The notes under the pieces: model-generated | The model's input: only the letters and a program-made list of their open reading frames with translations | What the model was told of the DNA's origin: nothing | Databases searched by the model: none | Part shown: piece by piece, positions 44,625 through 53,441 of the stretch | How the letters are laid out: every line of letters starts with the position of its first letter | Position numbering within the stretch: the stretch's first letter is position 1 | Source: Cupriavidus sp. D39 | GTDB lineage: Bacteria > Pseudomonadota > Gammaproteobacteria > Burkholderiales > Burkholderiaceae | Reading direction: 5' to 3' | Assembly: GCF_026627925.1 (NCBI RefSeq) | Contig: NZ_JAPNLE010000009.1 | Coordinates: 3,162,001 to 3,226,000, forward strand | DNA length: 64,000 bases | Position numbers and translations under genes: made by a program

Positions 44625-47600
44625 CTAGTTGAACACGTCCTGGCGGTAATGCCCCTGCGCCACCATGCCCGCCAGCCAGTCGGAAGCTGCCGCCTCGCTC
44701 ATGCCGCCCTGCTGCGCCGCGATCTCGATCAGCGTGCGCCGCACCGCCGGCGCCATCTGCCGCCCGTCGCCGCACACATAGAGCGTGGCGCCGTCCTGCA
44801 GCAGCGTCCACACGGCTTCGCGATCGCGCCAAAGCAGATGCTGCACATAGCGCTGGTCGGGGGCAGCGGTAGTGGAGTAAGCCGAATGCGCCTGCACCAC
44901 GCCCTCGGCCTGCCAGCGCGCCACATCAGCGCGGTAGAGCCAGTCGTGCTCCGGATGGCGGCAGCCGTAATAGAACTGGCTGGCGGCTACCGCCTGGCCG
45001 GCTGCCTTCTGCGCCGCGCGCTCTTCCAGGAAGCCGCGGAACGGCGCGATGCCCGTGCCAGGCCCGACCAGGATCATCGGCCGCGCCGGATCGGGATCGG
45101 GCGCGAAGGCCGGATTGGGCGTGCGGATCGCCGCCGCCACCACGGCGCCCGGCGCGAGCCCATGCAGCCAGGTGGATGCCACGCCACGGAACATCCCACG
45201 GCCAGAGAACGCCGGCGACCACACGGTGCCGACCGTGATCGTCGCCACGTCCGGTGTGACCGCAGGCGATGAAGCGATGGAATAGAAGCGCGGGCGCATC
45301 GGCACCGTGCAGGCCAGCAGGCCCGGCAGCGTGAGCTCAATGGCTGGGTGGCTCACCAGCACATCCACCAGCCCCAGCCGCTGCGATGCCACGCGCGCCG
45401 CGTAGCCGTCTTGCGCGTGGTCCGAGCCGAGCCGCTCCAGCGCCGCGCGCGTGAACGGGCAGCGCGTGTATTGCAGCAGCGTGCGCAGCGTCTGGCGCGA
45501 CACCACATCTTGCAGCTCGATGAAATGCGTCAGCAGCTCGCGCACCGGCAGTGCCTCGTCCAGCGGCAGGCCGCGCGCGGCGGATGCATGCACGGCCGAC
45601 AACGTCACCATGGCCTCGGGATCGAGATCGAGCCGCTCGCACAGGTCCCGCACGGTGGCGGGATGGTTCTGCGGATACACCGCAAGATGATCGCCGGTGG
45701 CGTAGCTGGCACCCGCCGGCAGGCGCAACTGGATGTCGCGCGTGGAGGTGCGCGGCGCTTCCAGCGTGAAGTCCCACAGACCCGCCGGATCGTTGACCAG
45801 CTCCGTGTTGGCCAGCACGGTGAAGGCTTGCGTCGACGGCGGCAGCGTGCTGGCGCGGATGGTGGCGATATCGCGCAGCCGCACCTCGATCTGGCTGGCG
45901 CCCGCCGCATCGGGTGCGGCGCCCCGCTCCACGCGCAGCGCCTGCAGCGATTGCCACAGCGCGGCGAGCCACGACTCCGCGGCCTGGTCGAAGTCGCCAT
46001 TGCCATCCGCCTCGCCGCGCGCGAGCAAAGGCACCGCGCCAGCCCCGCTGAAAAATTCATGCAGGCGCTTGGGAAATGCCTGGTACGTGGCCCATTGCGA
46101 ATTGCCGCAGCCGAGGAGCGCAAAGCGCAGGCTTTCGGCGCGATAGCCAGCGCCGTCGCTGCCGTCGAGCATGGCTTCGAAACGCCGCGCTGAATCGGGT
46201 GCGCGCCCGTTGTAGGTGGCCGCCACGATCACGGCGAGCCCGTCGGTGGGCAGCGCCCCCACCGCTTCGTCAAGGTCGCGCAGCGTGGCGGCAAAGCCGG
46301 CCGCCAGCGCGCCGGCATGGATCTGCTCGGCCAGCTCGCGCGCGGTGCCCAGGCTGGAGCCGCACAGCACGGCGAGGGGCTGGCCATTGCCGCGCACCGC
46401 CGGGGGTTGCGATTGCACGCTGGCAGCATCGGCCGCAGCCGCAGCGACGATGCGCTCATGCGCGCGGCGGCGGCGCGCGCGCAGCGTGAACGCATCCGGC
46501 TTCAGGGTCAGCGTTTCCTTGATACGGAACTGGTAATCGTGCGGGTCGCTGAACTGGAAGTTGCGCAGCATCAGGGCCAGCGCGAGCTTGGCTTCGGTCA
46601 GCGCGAACTGGCGGCCGATGCAGGCGCGCTCGCCATTGCCGAACGGCTTGTAGGCGTGGGGATGGATCCTGGCCTCGTTCTCGGGCAGGAAGCGGTCGAT
46701 GTCGAAGGTCTCCGGATCGGCCCACACTTTCGGGTCGCGGTGCAGCGCGGTGAGCACCACCGAGACGCGGCGATCCTTGGCGATCAGGTAGCGCCCGCCG
46801 ATCACCGTGTCCTCGAACGGTGCCACTGCAAAGGCAGGCGCCGTGGGCCACAGGCGCAGCGTTTCCTTGAGCACGCGGTCGATCACCTGCAGCTTCGCCA
46901 GGTCGGCATAGACCGGCGGCGCGTCGCCCGGCAGCACCGCGTCCACCTCGGCATAGGCTTGCGCCAGCACGCCGGGATGGCGCAGCAGCTCATACAGCGC
47001 GAAGGTCAGCAAGCCGCTAGTGGTCTCGTGCCCCGCGATCAGGAAAGTGATGACCTGGTTGCGGATATTGACGTCGTCCAGGCGCTGGTCGGTGTCGGGG
47101 TCGCGCGCCTCCAGCATCAGGTTGAGCAGGTCGTGCGCGGGCGGCTGTCCGGCGTCCTTCCCTGCCGCGGCGCGGCGCTGCCGCACCACGTCGTCCACCA
47201 GTTCGCGCATGTACTGGATATCGTCGGCGAACTTGCGGTGCGCCTTGTGCATGAACTTGTCCTGCAGCGCAAAGCGCGTTAGCTTGCCCATGGCTTCCTC
47301 GAGCGCGCCGACCATCGCGTCGATAAAGGGATGCAGCTGCTCGCGCGAGAACGAATCGAAATCATAGCCGAAACCCGACAGCGCGATGGTGTCCAGCGTG
47401 AGCCGGGTCATGTCGTCGGCGATCGGGATGTCGGTGTCGGCGCCCTGGCGGTCCCACTTGTCGACCAGCCGGTTGGCCACGCGCAGCATCACGTCGAAGT
47501 AGCCCTTCATGGCGCGCTGGCTGAAGGCGGGCATCAGGATGCGGTGCGCGCGCCCCCAGTTCTCTTCTTCGGCGTGCGCGGTGAACAGGCCGTCGCCGGC

Positions 47601-47912
47601 CAGGTCGCGCAGGTACGACAGCGGCGGCCCGACGATCTTGCGAAAGTGCTGCCCATCCGACAGCTCGCCCACCAGCGCGGCGTCGCTCACGAACGCCACG
47701 CGGCGCCCGGCGAAATCGAGCTCGAAGATGCCATCGAAGGCGCGGCTGCGCGCCAGCAGATGCTGCCCGACCTTGCCCGGCGTGACCTGCAGCAGGTTGC
47801 CGACCAGTGGCCAGCCCGGGTCGCGCGGGATCGGTTCGAGCTTGCGTGCGGGCTGCGCAGCCGGCATGGTTGCGGCCGGAGCGGCGGAGGCGGGAGTGGA
47901 GACGCGCTGCAT
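44625..47912 (-). CDS. Self-sufficient cytochrome P450:NADPH reductase fusion, CYP102 (P450 BM3) family
   Basis: This 1095-residue cytosolic fatty-acid hydroxylase has a P450 domain at residues 30-485, with the I-helix oxygen motif AGHETTSG (Thr297), the ExxR motif KETLRLWPTAPAF, and heme ligand Cys431 in FGNGERACIGRQFALTEAKL. An FMN flavodoxin domain follows at about 510-650 (LCGSSLGTARELAEQIHAGA, LGCGNSQWATYQAFP). An FAD/NADPH reductase lies at about 690-1095 (RFYSIASSP, GPGTGIAPFRGFLEERAAQK, LYVCGDGRQMAPAVR). All electron-transfer domains are intact. Family members hydroxylate medium- and long-chain fatty acids at subterminal carbons. It is divergent from a FabR-like TetR gene with GTAGAC operators between, so expression is probably fatty-acid controlled. 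ATG 47912 was chosen because the preceding 17 codons are unlike P450 N-termini. Confidence 0.95.
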   Translation of the reverse strand: MQRVSTPASAAPAATMPAAQPARKLEPIPRDPGWPLVGNLLQVTPGKVGQHLLARSRAFDGIFELDFAGRRVAFVSDAALVGELSDGQHFRKIVGPPLSYLRDLAGDGLFTAHAEEENWGRAHRILMPAFSQRAMKGYFDVMLRVANRLVDKWDRQGADTDIPIADDMTRLTLDTIALSGFGYDFDSFSREQLHPFIDAMVGALEEAMGKLTRFALQDKFMHKAHRKFADDIQYMRELVDDVVRQRRAAAGKDAGQPPAHDLLNLMLEARDPDTDQRLDDVNIRNQVITFLIAGHETTSGLLTFALYELLRHPGVLAQAYAEVDAVLPGDAPPVYADLAKLQVIDRVLKETLRLWPTAPAFAVAPFEDTVIGGRYLIAKDRRVSVVLTALHRDPKVWADPETFDIDRFLPENEARIHPHAYKPFGNGERACIGRQFALTEAKLALALMLRNFQFSDPHDYQFRIKETLTLKPDAFTLRARRRRAHERIVAAAAADAASVQSQPPAVRGNGQPLAVLCGSSLGTARELAEQIHAGALAAGFAATLRDLDEAVGALPTDGLAVIVAATYNGRAPDSARRFEAMLDGSDGAGYRAESLRFALLGCGNSQWATYQAFPKRLHEFFSGAGAVPLLARGEADGNGDFDQAAESWLAALWQSLQALRVERGAAPDAAGASQIEVRLRDIATIRASTLPPSTQAFTVLANTELVNDPAGLWDFTLEAPRTSTRDIQLRLPAGASYATGDHLAVYPQNHPATVRDLCERLDLDPEAMVTLSAVHASAARGLPLDEALPVRELLTHFIELQDVVSRQTLRTLLQYTRCPFTRAALERLGSDHAQDGYAARVASQRLGLVDVLVSHPAIELTLPGLLACTVPMRPRFYSIASSPAVTPDVATITVGTVWSPAFSGRGMFRGVASTWLHGLAPGAVVAAAIRTPNPAFAPDPDPARPMILVGPGTGIAPFRGFLEERAAQKAAGQAVAASQFYYGCRHPEHDWLYRADVARWQAEGVVQAHSAYSTTAAPDQRYVQHLLWRDREAVWTLLQDGATLYVCGDGRQMAPAVRRTLIEIAAQQGGMSEAAASDWLAGMVAQGHYRQDVFN

Positions 47913-48042
47913 ATTCAGGTCACCAGATGGTAGTCGGCGGGCGAAACGCCTGGGTTGGGCCAAGGGGCTCAGGGGCCGCCTTGTGTCTCTTGTTCGTTTT
48001 TCTGTTTTCTGCCGGGTGCATGGCTATCCCCTGCAAGCCGAC

Positions 48043-48086
48043 GTAGACAACCGTCTACTTTTGCAGCAAAGTAGACGAATGTAGAC
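48043..48086. promoter_or_regulatory. GTAGAC operator cluster between CYP102 and TetR genes
   Basis: Four copies of the hexamer occur in 44 bases: GTAGAC-aacc-GTCTAC (48043-48058) is a perfect inverted pair, and GTAGAC (48071-48076) plus GTAGAC (48081-48086) are direct copies with a 4-base gap. The cluster lies in the divergent 47913-48153 gap. It is the likely binding region of the adjacent TetR protein, controlling both directions. Confidence 0.65.
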
Positions 48087-48153
48087 CGAGTGTCAATTCC
48101 AAACCGGATTCACTCACGCCGGCGTATCCCGGCTTCAACTTTTGCCTGACACC

Positions 48154-48825
48154 ATGGAAGACGTTGCCGGCGGCAAACGCAAACTGATCGACGCAGCGCT
48201 GCGCCTGGCCGCAGCCAGGCGCAGCTTCGCCGGCCTCGGCCTGCGGGAGCTGGCGCGCGAGGCGGGGCTGAACCCCAACACTTTCTATCGCCACTTCCGC
48301 GACATGGAGGACCTGGCGCTGACCGCCGTGGCCGAGGTCGGCAACGAGTTGCGTCCCATGCTGCGCGCGGTGCGCTGGGCCGTGGCGCACGACAACCCCG
48401 GAGAGGTCGCCACCCGCGCCTGCGATGCCTTCTTCGCTTACGCCGATGCCCATCCGGACGCCTTCTTTGTCGGCGTGTGCGGCAGCACCGGCCCGCAGCC
48501 CGCGCTGCGCCAAGCCGTGCGCCAGGTGCTGGCGGATATCGCCGGCGAGATGGCGGAAGACATCGAACGGCTGGAGCTCTGCCCGGGGCTGTCGCGCCCC
48601 ATCATCGACGACCTCTGTGGCTACGTGGTGTCCTACCTGTTCCACCTGTCGACGGACTACCTCGAAGATAACGCCAAGGGACGCCGCCTGCGCATCCAGC
48701 AATCCAAGCAGCTGATCAGCTGGCTGCTGCGCGGCGCAGCCGAACAACAGCGGGCGCAGGATCAACCGGCCCCCGTACCCGCACCTGCGCGCAAGCGCAA
48801 GCCGACGGAGCGCCGGCCGCACTGA
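48154..48825 (+). CDS. TetR-family regulator, FabR/DesT-like
   Basis: This 223-residue repressor has the HTH FAGLGLRELAREAGLNPNTF followed by YRHFRDMEDLALTAVAEVG, nearly identical in pattern to FabR and DesT, which sense acyl-CoA or acyl-ACP and control unsaturated fatty-acid genes. The C-terminal domain has LSRPIIDDLCGYVVSYLFHL, and the tail is Pro/Arg/Lys-rich. The start is ATG 48154; an in-frame TTG at 48142 is less likely. It is divergent from the CYP102 fusion and is followed by an alpha/beta hydrolase gene after 45 bases. A fatty-acid signal is likely by homology. Confidence 0.87.
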   Translation: MEDVAGGKRKLIDAALRLAAARRSFAGLGLRELAREAGLNPNTFYRHFRDMEDLALTAVAEVGNELRPMLRAVRWAVAHDNPGEVATRACDAFFAYADAHPDAFFVGVCGSTGPQPALRQAVRQVLADIAGEMAEDIERLELCPGLSRPIIDDLCGYVVSYLFHLSTDYLEDNAKGRRLRIQQSKQLISWLLRGAAEQQRAQDQPAPVPAPARKRKPTERRPH

Positions 48826-48870
48826 GCGCGGCAAGCCACACCCAGTCCTGACCACCAAGCGAGGAGACCG

Positions 48871-49790
48871 ATGAGCCTGCAGAACCTGTTGCTGTCTTAT
48901 GGACTGAGAAAGCGCCTGAAGCGCGGCGCACCACCCGAGCACATCGACGTGGCCGGCACCCGCCGCGCGATGGCGCAGTTCGGGCAGAACGCGCGCGTGC
49001 CCGCGGGCTGGCGCATCGAGCGCTCCGAGGATCCCGCGCTGCCGGGGAGTGGACGCGGCGCGAAGGCGGCAACGCAACGGCGGATGTTCCCACGATCTTC
49101 TACCTGCACGGCGGCGGCTACTACTTCTGCACGCCCCAGACGCATCGCCCGCTCACGCTGGCACTGGCACGCAAGGCCGGCATGCCCGCGTTTTCGCTGG
49201 ATTACCGGCTCGCGCCCGAGCACCCTTTCCCCGCCGCGCTGGACGATACGGTCGACGCCTACGTCGCGCTGCTCGCGCTCGGCATCTCGCCAGGCCATAT
49301 CGTCATTGCGGGCGACTCCGCCGGCGGCGGGCTGGCGCTGGCCACGCTGCTCGCGTTACAAGCGCGCCACATGGCCCTGCCCGCCGGCGCGCTGCTGTTC
49401 TCGCCGTGGACCGACCTGGCGGCCACGGGTGAAACCTTGCGCAGCAACGATCGCCACGACGTCATGTTCCACGGCGACTCGATCTCCCGCGTCGCGCGCC
49501 TGTACCTGGGCGACACCGTTGCCACGGAGCCGCTGGCATCGCCGCTCTACGCGGACCCGGAAGCGCTGGCCGCGCTGCCGCCGCTCTATGTGCAGGCCAG
49601 CGACAAGGAAGTGCTGCTCGACGATTCGCGCCGGCTGGTGGAACGCGCCAAGGCGGCGGGCGGCGACGCCGAGCTGCATATCTGGCGCGGGGTGCCGCAC
49701 GTGTGGCAGCTCTACCATCCTTTCCTGCCGGAAGCGCGCCGCGCGCTGGCCGATGCGGCTGCGTTTGCCACGCGGGTGACAAGCGGCTGA
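48871..49790 (+). pseudogene. Alpha/beta hydrolase, hormone-sensitive lipase (HSL) family, frameshifted
   Basis: The N-terminal cap segment MSLQNLLLSYGLRKRLKRGA is followed in another frame by the family oxyanion motif HGGG in IFYLHGGGYYFCTPQTHRPL, then MPAFSLDYRLAPEHPFPAAL, the nucleophile elbow in IVIAGDSAGGGLALA, and the late catalytic His in GVPHVWQLYHPF. Adding one G to the G4 run at 49044-49047 gives ALPGEWTRREGGNATADVPT and joins the two parts to about 306 residues, normal for the family. The enzyme would cut short or medium acyl esters in the cytoplasm. It follows the FabR-like regulator and has GAGGAGACCG before ATG 48871. It may release the hydroxy-acids or esters handled by the P450. 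Confidence 0.87.
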
Positions 49791-49968
49791 ACGCCTGCCT
49801 TGTCTGGTTTCCTCGGTATTTTCCCTGAGCCAGCCGCGCAACGGCGGGAAAGCTGGATGAAGGCTTGCCAAGCCTACGATGCAGGGGCTGGCTCATGGCC
49901 GTGACACGTGTCCGGCCCGCGAGCAGCCTGAATCATCGACAAGACTAGCGAGCCCCGAGGAGATCAAC

Positions 49969-51093
49969 TTGAAAACCAAAACCACAGCCCTCGCGCTGGC
50001 GATCGGCGCGGCCTTTGCCGGCCACGCCAACGCGCAATCGAACGTGACGCTCTACGGCCTCATCGACACCACCATCAGCACCATCAGCAACGCCAATGCA
50101 AAAGGCGATCGCCTCACCGGCTACCACCAGCCCGCCTGGTTCAGCGGCAACCGCTGGGGCCTGACCGGCGCGGAAGACATTGGCTTTGGCACCAAGGTGA
50201 TCTTCAAGCTGGAGAGCGAATTCCAGAGCTACAACGGCGCGATGGACACCCCCGGCGTGCTGTTCAACCGTGACGCCTGGGTCGGCATCAACAGCGATGT
50301 CTTCGGCAAGCTGACCTTCGGCCGCCAGAATGCGCTCGGGCGCGACCCGATGGCCTCCGGCCTCTATGGCGATCCCTACGGCCCGGCGGCCATCACCACG
50401 GAAGAAGGCGGCTACACCAACAACAACAACTTCAAGCAGCTGGTGTTCTACGCAGGCAGCGCCACCGGCACCCGCATGGACAATGGCGTGGTGTGGAAGA
50501 AGCTGTTCGACAACGGCCTGACCGCCGGCGCGGGTTACCAGTTCGGCGAAGTGCCGGGCGCGCCGTCGCGCAACACCACGGAAACAGTCACCCTGGGCTA
50601 CAACGGCGGCAATTTCCACGTCTCGAGCTTCTTCACGCAGGCCAACGTGAATGGCCAGCGCAACCGTACCTATTCGGCTGGCGGCAACTATGTGTGGGGC
50701 ATCGTGCGCGCCAGCGCGGGCTATTTCCACTACACCGCGGAGCAGGGCGCGCTGGGCCAGCGCAAGGACGACGCCTACACCGTGTCGCTCAAGGTCGATC
50801 CGGCAGGCGCCTTCGACTATGAGATCGGCTACCAGATGATGAAGGCCGGCCACGCCGCCCTGAATGCCGATGGCTTCACGATCAACGCTTACGGCAACAC
50901 CGCTAGTTCGACCGCAACCGACAGCGGCCGCAAGAACACGGTGTACGGCTCGATCTTCTACCACTTCTCGAAGCGCACCGAGGTCTACCTGGCGGCCGAC
51001 TACATGTTCCTGCAGCACGGCTATCACGCCGCGCAGTCGAACGGCTTCGCGCACCAGAGCGAGTTCGCCGTGGGTATGCGCACGCGCTTCTGA
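49969..51093 (+). CDS. Outer-membrane porin, Burkholderia/Ralstonia OmpC-like (general bacterial porin)
   Basis: This 374-residue precursor has a signal peptide (TTG start, then KTKTTALALAIGAAFAGHAN) and a trimeric 16-strand barrel. Porin hallmarks are the first strand SNVTLYGLIDTTISTIS, SGNRWGLTGAEDIGFGTKVI, FNRDAWVGINSDVFGKLTFG followed by RQNALGRD on the constriction loop, and the C-terminal phenylalanine end EFAVGMRTRF required for BAM insertion. TTG 49969 is supported by GAGGAGATCAAC. Many paralogues exist in this bacterial group; the specific substrate is not evident. A strong terminator follows. Confidence 0.93.
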   Translation: MKTKTTALALAIGAAFAGHANAQSNVTLYGLIDTTISTISNANAKGDRLTGYHQPAWFSGNRWGLTGAEDIGFGTKVIFKLESEFQSYNGAMDTPGVLFNRDAWVGINSDVFGKLTFGRQNALGRDPMASGLYGDPYGPAAITTEEGGYTNNNNFKQLVFYAGSATGTRMDNGVVWKKLFDNGLTAGAGYQFGEVPGAPSRNTTETVTLGYNGGNFHVSSFFTQANVNGQRNRTYSAGGNYVWGIVRASAGYFHYTAEQGALGQRKDDAYTVSLKVDPAGAFDYEIGYQMMKAGHAALNADGFTINAYGNTASSTATDSGRKNTVYGSIFYHFSKRTEVYLAADYMFLQHGYHAAQSNGFAHQSEFAVGMRTRF

Positions 51094-51150
51094 TCCCGTT
51101 GCATCGGCCCCGTGCCTCGCGGCGCGGGCCTGGCTCCGAACTTTCCTTGT

Positions 51151-51173
51151 CCCGGCCACAAGCCGGGTTTTTT
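51151..51173 (+). terminator. Rho-independent terminator of the porin gene
   Basis: CCCGGC at 51151-51156 pairs with GCCGGG at 51162-51167, followed by six T. It is 58 bases after the porin stop. It is a strong intrinsic terminator and separates the porin from the repeat block. Confidence 0.85.
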
Positions 51174-51215
51174 CGTTCTGGCGGCTTCGTTCCGTGCTTC
51201 AGGTTTGCCGCCGTC

Positions 51216-51580
51216 GCCCACTTGTGGGAGATGGGCCGGGGGAGAGGGTGGGCGCTGGTTATGCCTGCGTGCTGGAAAACACCATGGGCTCCGCTTCCGG
51301 TGGCTCCTTGCTAAGCCACCCCTCTCCCCAGCCCTCTCCCCTGAGGGGAGAGGGAGCGACAGCCGTCGTCATGGCGGGCGGTGTTGGCCCATCGGTCGGC
51401 TTCGTTCATTGCCACTGGTCTGCTCCCTCTCCCCCTGCCCCTGAGGGGAGAGGGAGCGACAGCCGTCGTCATGGCATGCGGTGTTGGCCCATCCGTCGGC
51501 TCCGTTCATTGCCACTGGTCTGCTCCCCTCTCCCACTTGTGGGAGAGGGGCCGGGGAGAGGGCGGGCGCTCGCAGGAAGT
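51216..51580. repeat. Dispersed intergenic repeat, compound copy
   Basis: This block contains two CCCACTTGTGGGAGA-GGGGCCGGGG...GGGCGGGCGCT ends (51216-51253 and 51532-51574). Between them are a GGCTCCGCTTCCGGTGGCTC unit and two tandem CTGAGGGGAGAGGGAGCGA...GGCGGTGTTGGCCCATC...ATTGCCACTGGTCTGCTCCC units. It is the largest copy in the window. CCCTCTCCCC / GGGGAGAGGG hairpins recur inside it. It lies between the porin terminator and the ABC-transporter operon and has no coding potential. Confidence 0.8.
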
Positions 51581-51598
51581 CCGGCGAACCAAGTAAAG

Positions 51599-51627
51599 GC
51601 CCACGCCGACGGAGAGTCGGCGTGGGC
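51599..51627 (-). terminator. 12-bp hairpin terminator at the end of the ABC operon
   Basis: On the minus strand GCCCACGCCGAC pairs perfectly with GTCGGCGTGGGC around a 5-base loop (51611-51615), followed by CTTTACTT. It lies 59 bases after the permease stop at 51687, so it probably ends the ABC transcript; the symmetrical stem could also work in the other direction. Confidence 0.65.
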
Positions 51628-51686
51628 AAGGGAGATAGCGTCCCGGCGCGTGCGTAGCGCTATTGCGGCGCGCCGCGAAACAAAGC

Positions 51687-52562
51687 TCAGGCCAGGTTGC
51701 CCGGCTTCCATTTGAGCAGGCGGTTTTCCAGCGTGGTCAGCAGGAAATCCGCGGCGAGCGCCACCACGGCCAGCACGATCATGGCGGCGAATACGCCGCT
51801 GGCATTGAACGCGCCCTGCGCGGTGGCGATCAGCAGGCCAATGCCCTGCTTGGAACCCAGGAACTCGCCCACCACGGCACCTACCAGCGCGAAGCCAAAG
51901 CTGACGTGCAGGCTGGCCAGGATCCAGCTCAATGCCGACGGCACCACCACGGCAAAGGTCAGTTGCCGTTTGGAGGCGCCGAGGATCTGCGCATTGGCGA
52001 TCAGGTAGCGGTCGGCTTCGCGCACGCCCTGGAAGGCATTGCCGAACACCACGAAGAACACCATCACCACCGCCAGCGCCACCTTGGAGGCCATGCCCAG
52101 GCCCAGCGCGATCACGAAGATCGAGCCCAGCACCACGCGCGGGATGGAGTTGGCAATCTGGATGTAGATGCTGAACACATCGGCCAGCAGCTTGTTGCGC
52201 CCGAGCACGATGCCGCAGATCACGCCGGCAACCGAGCCGATCAGGAAGCCCAGCCCAGTCTCCTCCAGCGTGACCGCCACCTGCTCCAGCAACGGGCCCT
52301 GCGAGGTACCGTTGACGAACCAGTCGTAGATCTGCTCTGCAATCAGCGAGGGCATGGAGAAGAAGAACGGGTCGATCCAGTGCAGCCGGCCCGCCAGCTC
52401 CCAGCCGCCCAGCGCCACCACCAGCAAGGCGATGCGCAGGGTGATGATCAGTTGGCGGCGCCGGCGCATGGCTAGCCGCGCTTCCCGTTCAAAGGTGTCG
52501 AGTTCGTCGGCAAGGGCCGTGTTTGCTTCCATATTCATTGGTATTGGCATTGGCATTGGCAT
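51687..52562 (-). CDS. ABC transporter permease, nitrate/sulfonate/taurine (SsuC/TauC) family
   Basis: This permease of about 280 residues has six helices (IALLVVALGGWELAGRLHWI, LGFLIGSVAGVICGIVLG, VFSIYIQIANSIPRVVLGSI and others) and the ABC EAA-like loop EADRYLIANAQILGASKRQL, which contacts the ATPase. It belongs to the BPD_transp_1 SsuC group. The start is uncertain: in-frame ATG codons lie within a hexanucleotide repeat at 52537-52566 (MPMPMPIPMNM...); the longest start is 52562, but MEANT at 52532 is also good. No strong Shine-Dalgarno precedes either. It follows the ATPase gene in the operon SBP-ATPase-permease. Confidence 0.85.
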   Translation of the reverse strand: MPMPMPIPMNMEANTALADELDTFEREARLAMRRRRQLIITLRIALLVVALGGWELAGRLHWIDPFFFSMPSLIAEQIYDWFVNGTSQGPLLEQVAVTLEETGLGFLIGSVAGVICGIVLGRNKLLADVFSIYIQIANSIPRVVLGSIFVIALGLGMASKVALAVVMVFFVVFGNAFQGVREADRYLIANAQILGASKRQLTFAVVVPSALSWILASLHVSFGFALVGAVVGEFLGSKQGIGLLIATAQGAFNASGVFAAMIVLAVVALAADFLLTTLENRLLKWKPGNLA

Positions 52563-52566
52563 TGGC
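52537..52566. repeat. Five-copy ATTGGY hexanucleotide repeat over the permease start
   Basis: ATTGGT followed by four ATTGGC units read on the minus strand as ATGCCA-type codon pairs (Met-Pro). Every unit is six bases, so gain or loss keeps the frame and only changes the number of alternative start codons. It spans the initiation region of the permease gene. Confidence 0.75.
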
Positions 52567-52585
52567 TACGGTTGGCGGTGCCCCA

Positions 52586-53383
52586 TCAGTCGATGTGGAC
52601 TTCCTCGCGCAGATCGGCCCAGATCTCGCGCGACAGTTCGACAAAGTGCTTTTCGTAGCGGATCTCCGAAGTCACGCGCGGGCGCGGCAGGTCGATCTCG
52701 TAAACACGCTTGAGGGTGGCCGGACGCGCGGTCAGCACGAAGACCCGGTCGGCCATGGCGATGGCTTCTTCCAGGTCGTGCGTGACGAACACCACCGAGC
52801 CGGCGTTCTGCGACCAGAGCTGCAGCAACTCGTCCTGCATCAGGGTGCGGGTCTGCATGTCCAGCGCGCTGAATGGCTCGTCCATCAGCAGGATCTGCGG
52901 GTTGTTGATGAAGGTCTGCGCCAGCGCCACGCGCTTGCGCATGCCGCCCGACAACTGATGCGGGTAGTGGTTGCTGAACTTGGCCAGCCCGACCTTGCGC
53001 ACCCATTCTTCGGCAAGGCCATAGGCCTGGTCGCGGCCGGCGCCGCGGAACAGCGGCCCCGCCGCCACGTTGTGCAGCACGGAGCGCCACGGGAAGACCG
53101 CGTCGGCCTGGAACACGAAGCCGATGCGAGGATCGATGCCGGTCACTCGGTTGCCCATCAGCCGCACCTCGCCGGTGCTCGGCTTGAGCAAGCCGGTGAT
53201 CAGGCTCAGCGTGGTCGATTTGCCGCATCCCGTCGGTCCGACGATGGCGACGAACTCGCCCTTGCCCACGCGCATGGAGAAGTCGCGCAGAGCCACGGTG
53301 GCAGTGCCGTCGGGCGCGATAAAGCGGCAGGAGACACGCTCGAATTCGATGGCCGGCACGTCTTGCGGTACGGTATTGGTCAT
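52586..53383 (-). CDS. ABC transporter ATP-binding protein, SsuB/TauB family
   Basis: This 265-residue cytoplasmic ATPase has the Walker A motif GPTGCGKSTT, the Q-loop VFQADAVFPWRSVLHNVAAG, the signature LSGGMRKRVALAQ, the Walker B motif ILLMDEPFSALD and the switch His in VTHDLEEAI. It energises import through the adjacent SsuC-like permease. The N-terminal extension MTNTVPQDVP and the C-terminal SREIWADLREE are usual for this family. ATG 53383 has AAGGAACCTT nearby. It is the middle gene of the three-gene minus-strand importer. Confidence 0.92.
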   Translation of the reverse strand: MTNTVPQDVPAIEFERVSCRFIAPDGTATVALRDFSMRVGKGEFVAIVGPTGCGKSTTLSLITGLLKPSTGEVRLMGNRVTGIDPRIGFVFQADAVFPWRSVLHNVAAGPLFRGAGRDQAYGLAEEWVRKVGLAKFSNHYPHQLSGGMRKRVALAQTFINNPQILLMDEPFSALDMQTRTLMQDELLQLWSQNAGSVVFVTHDLEEAIAMADRVFVLTARPATLKRVYEIDLPRPRVTSEIRYEKHFVELSREIWADLREEVHID

Positions 53384-53441
53384 GAAGGTTCCTTGCAGTC
53401 CGCGCGCGCCGGCGGCGCGGACCGGTTGTTCGCCTGGCGCC

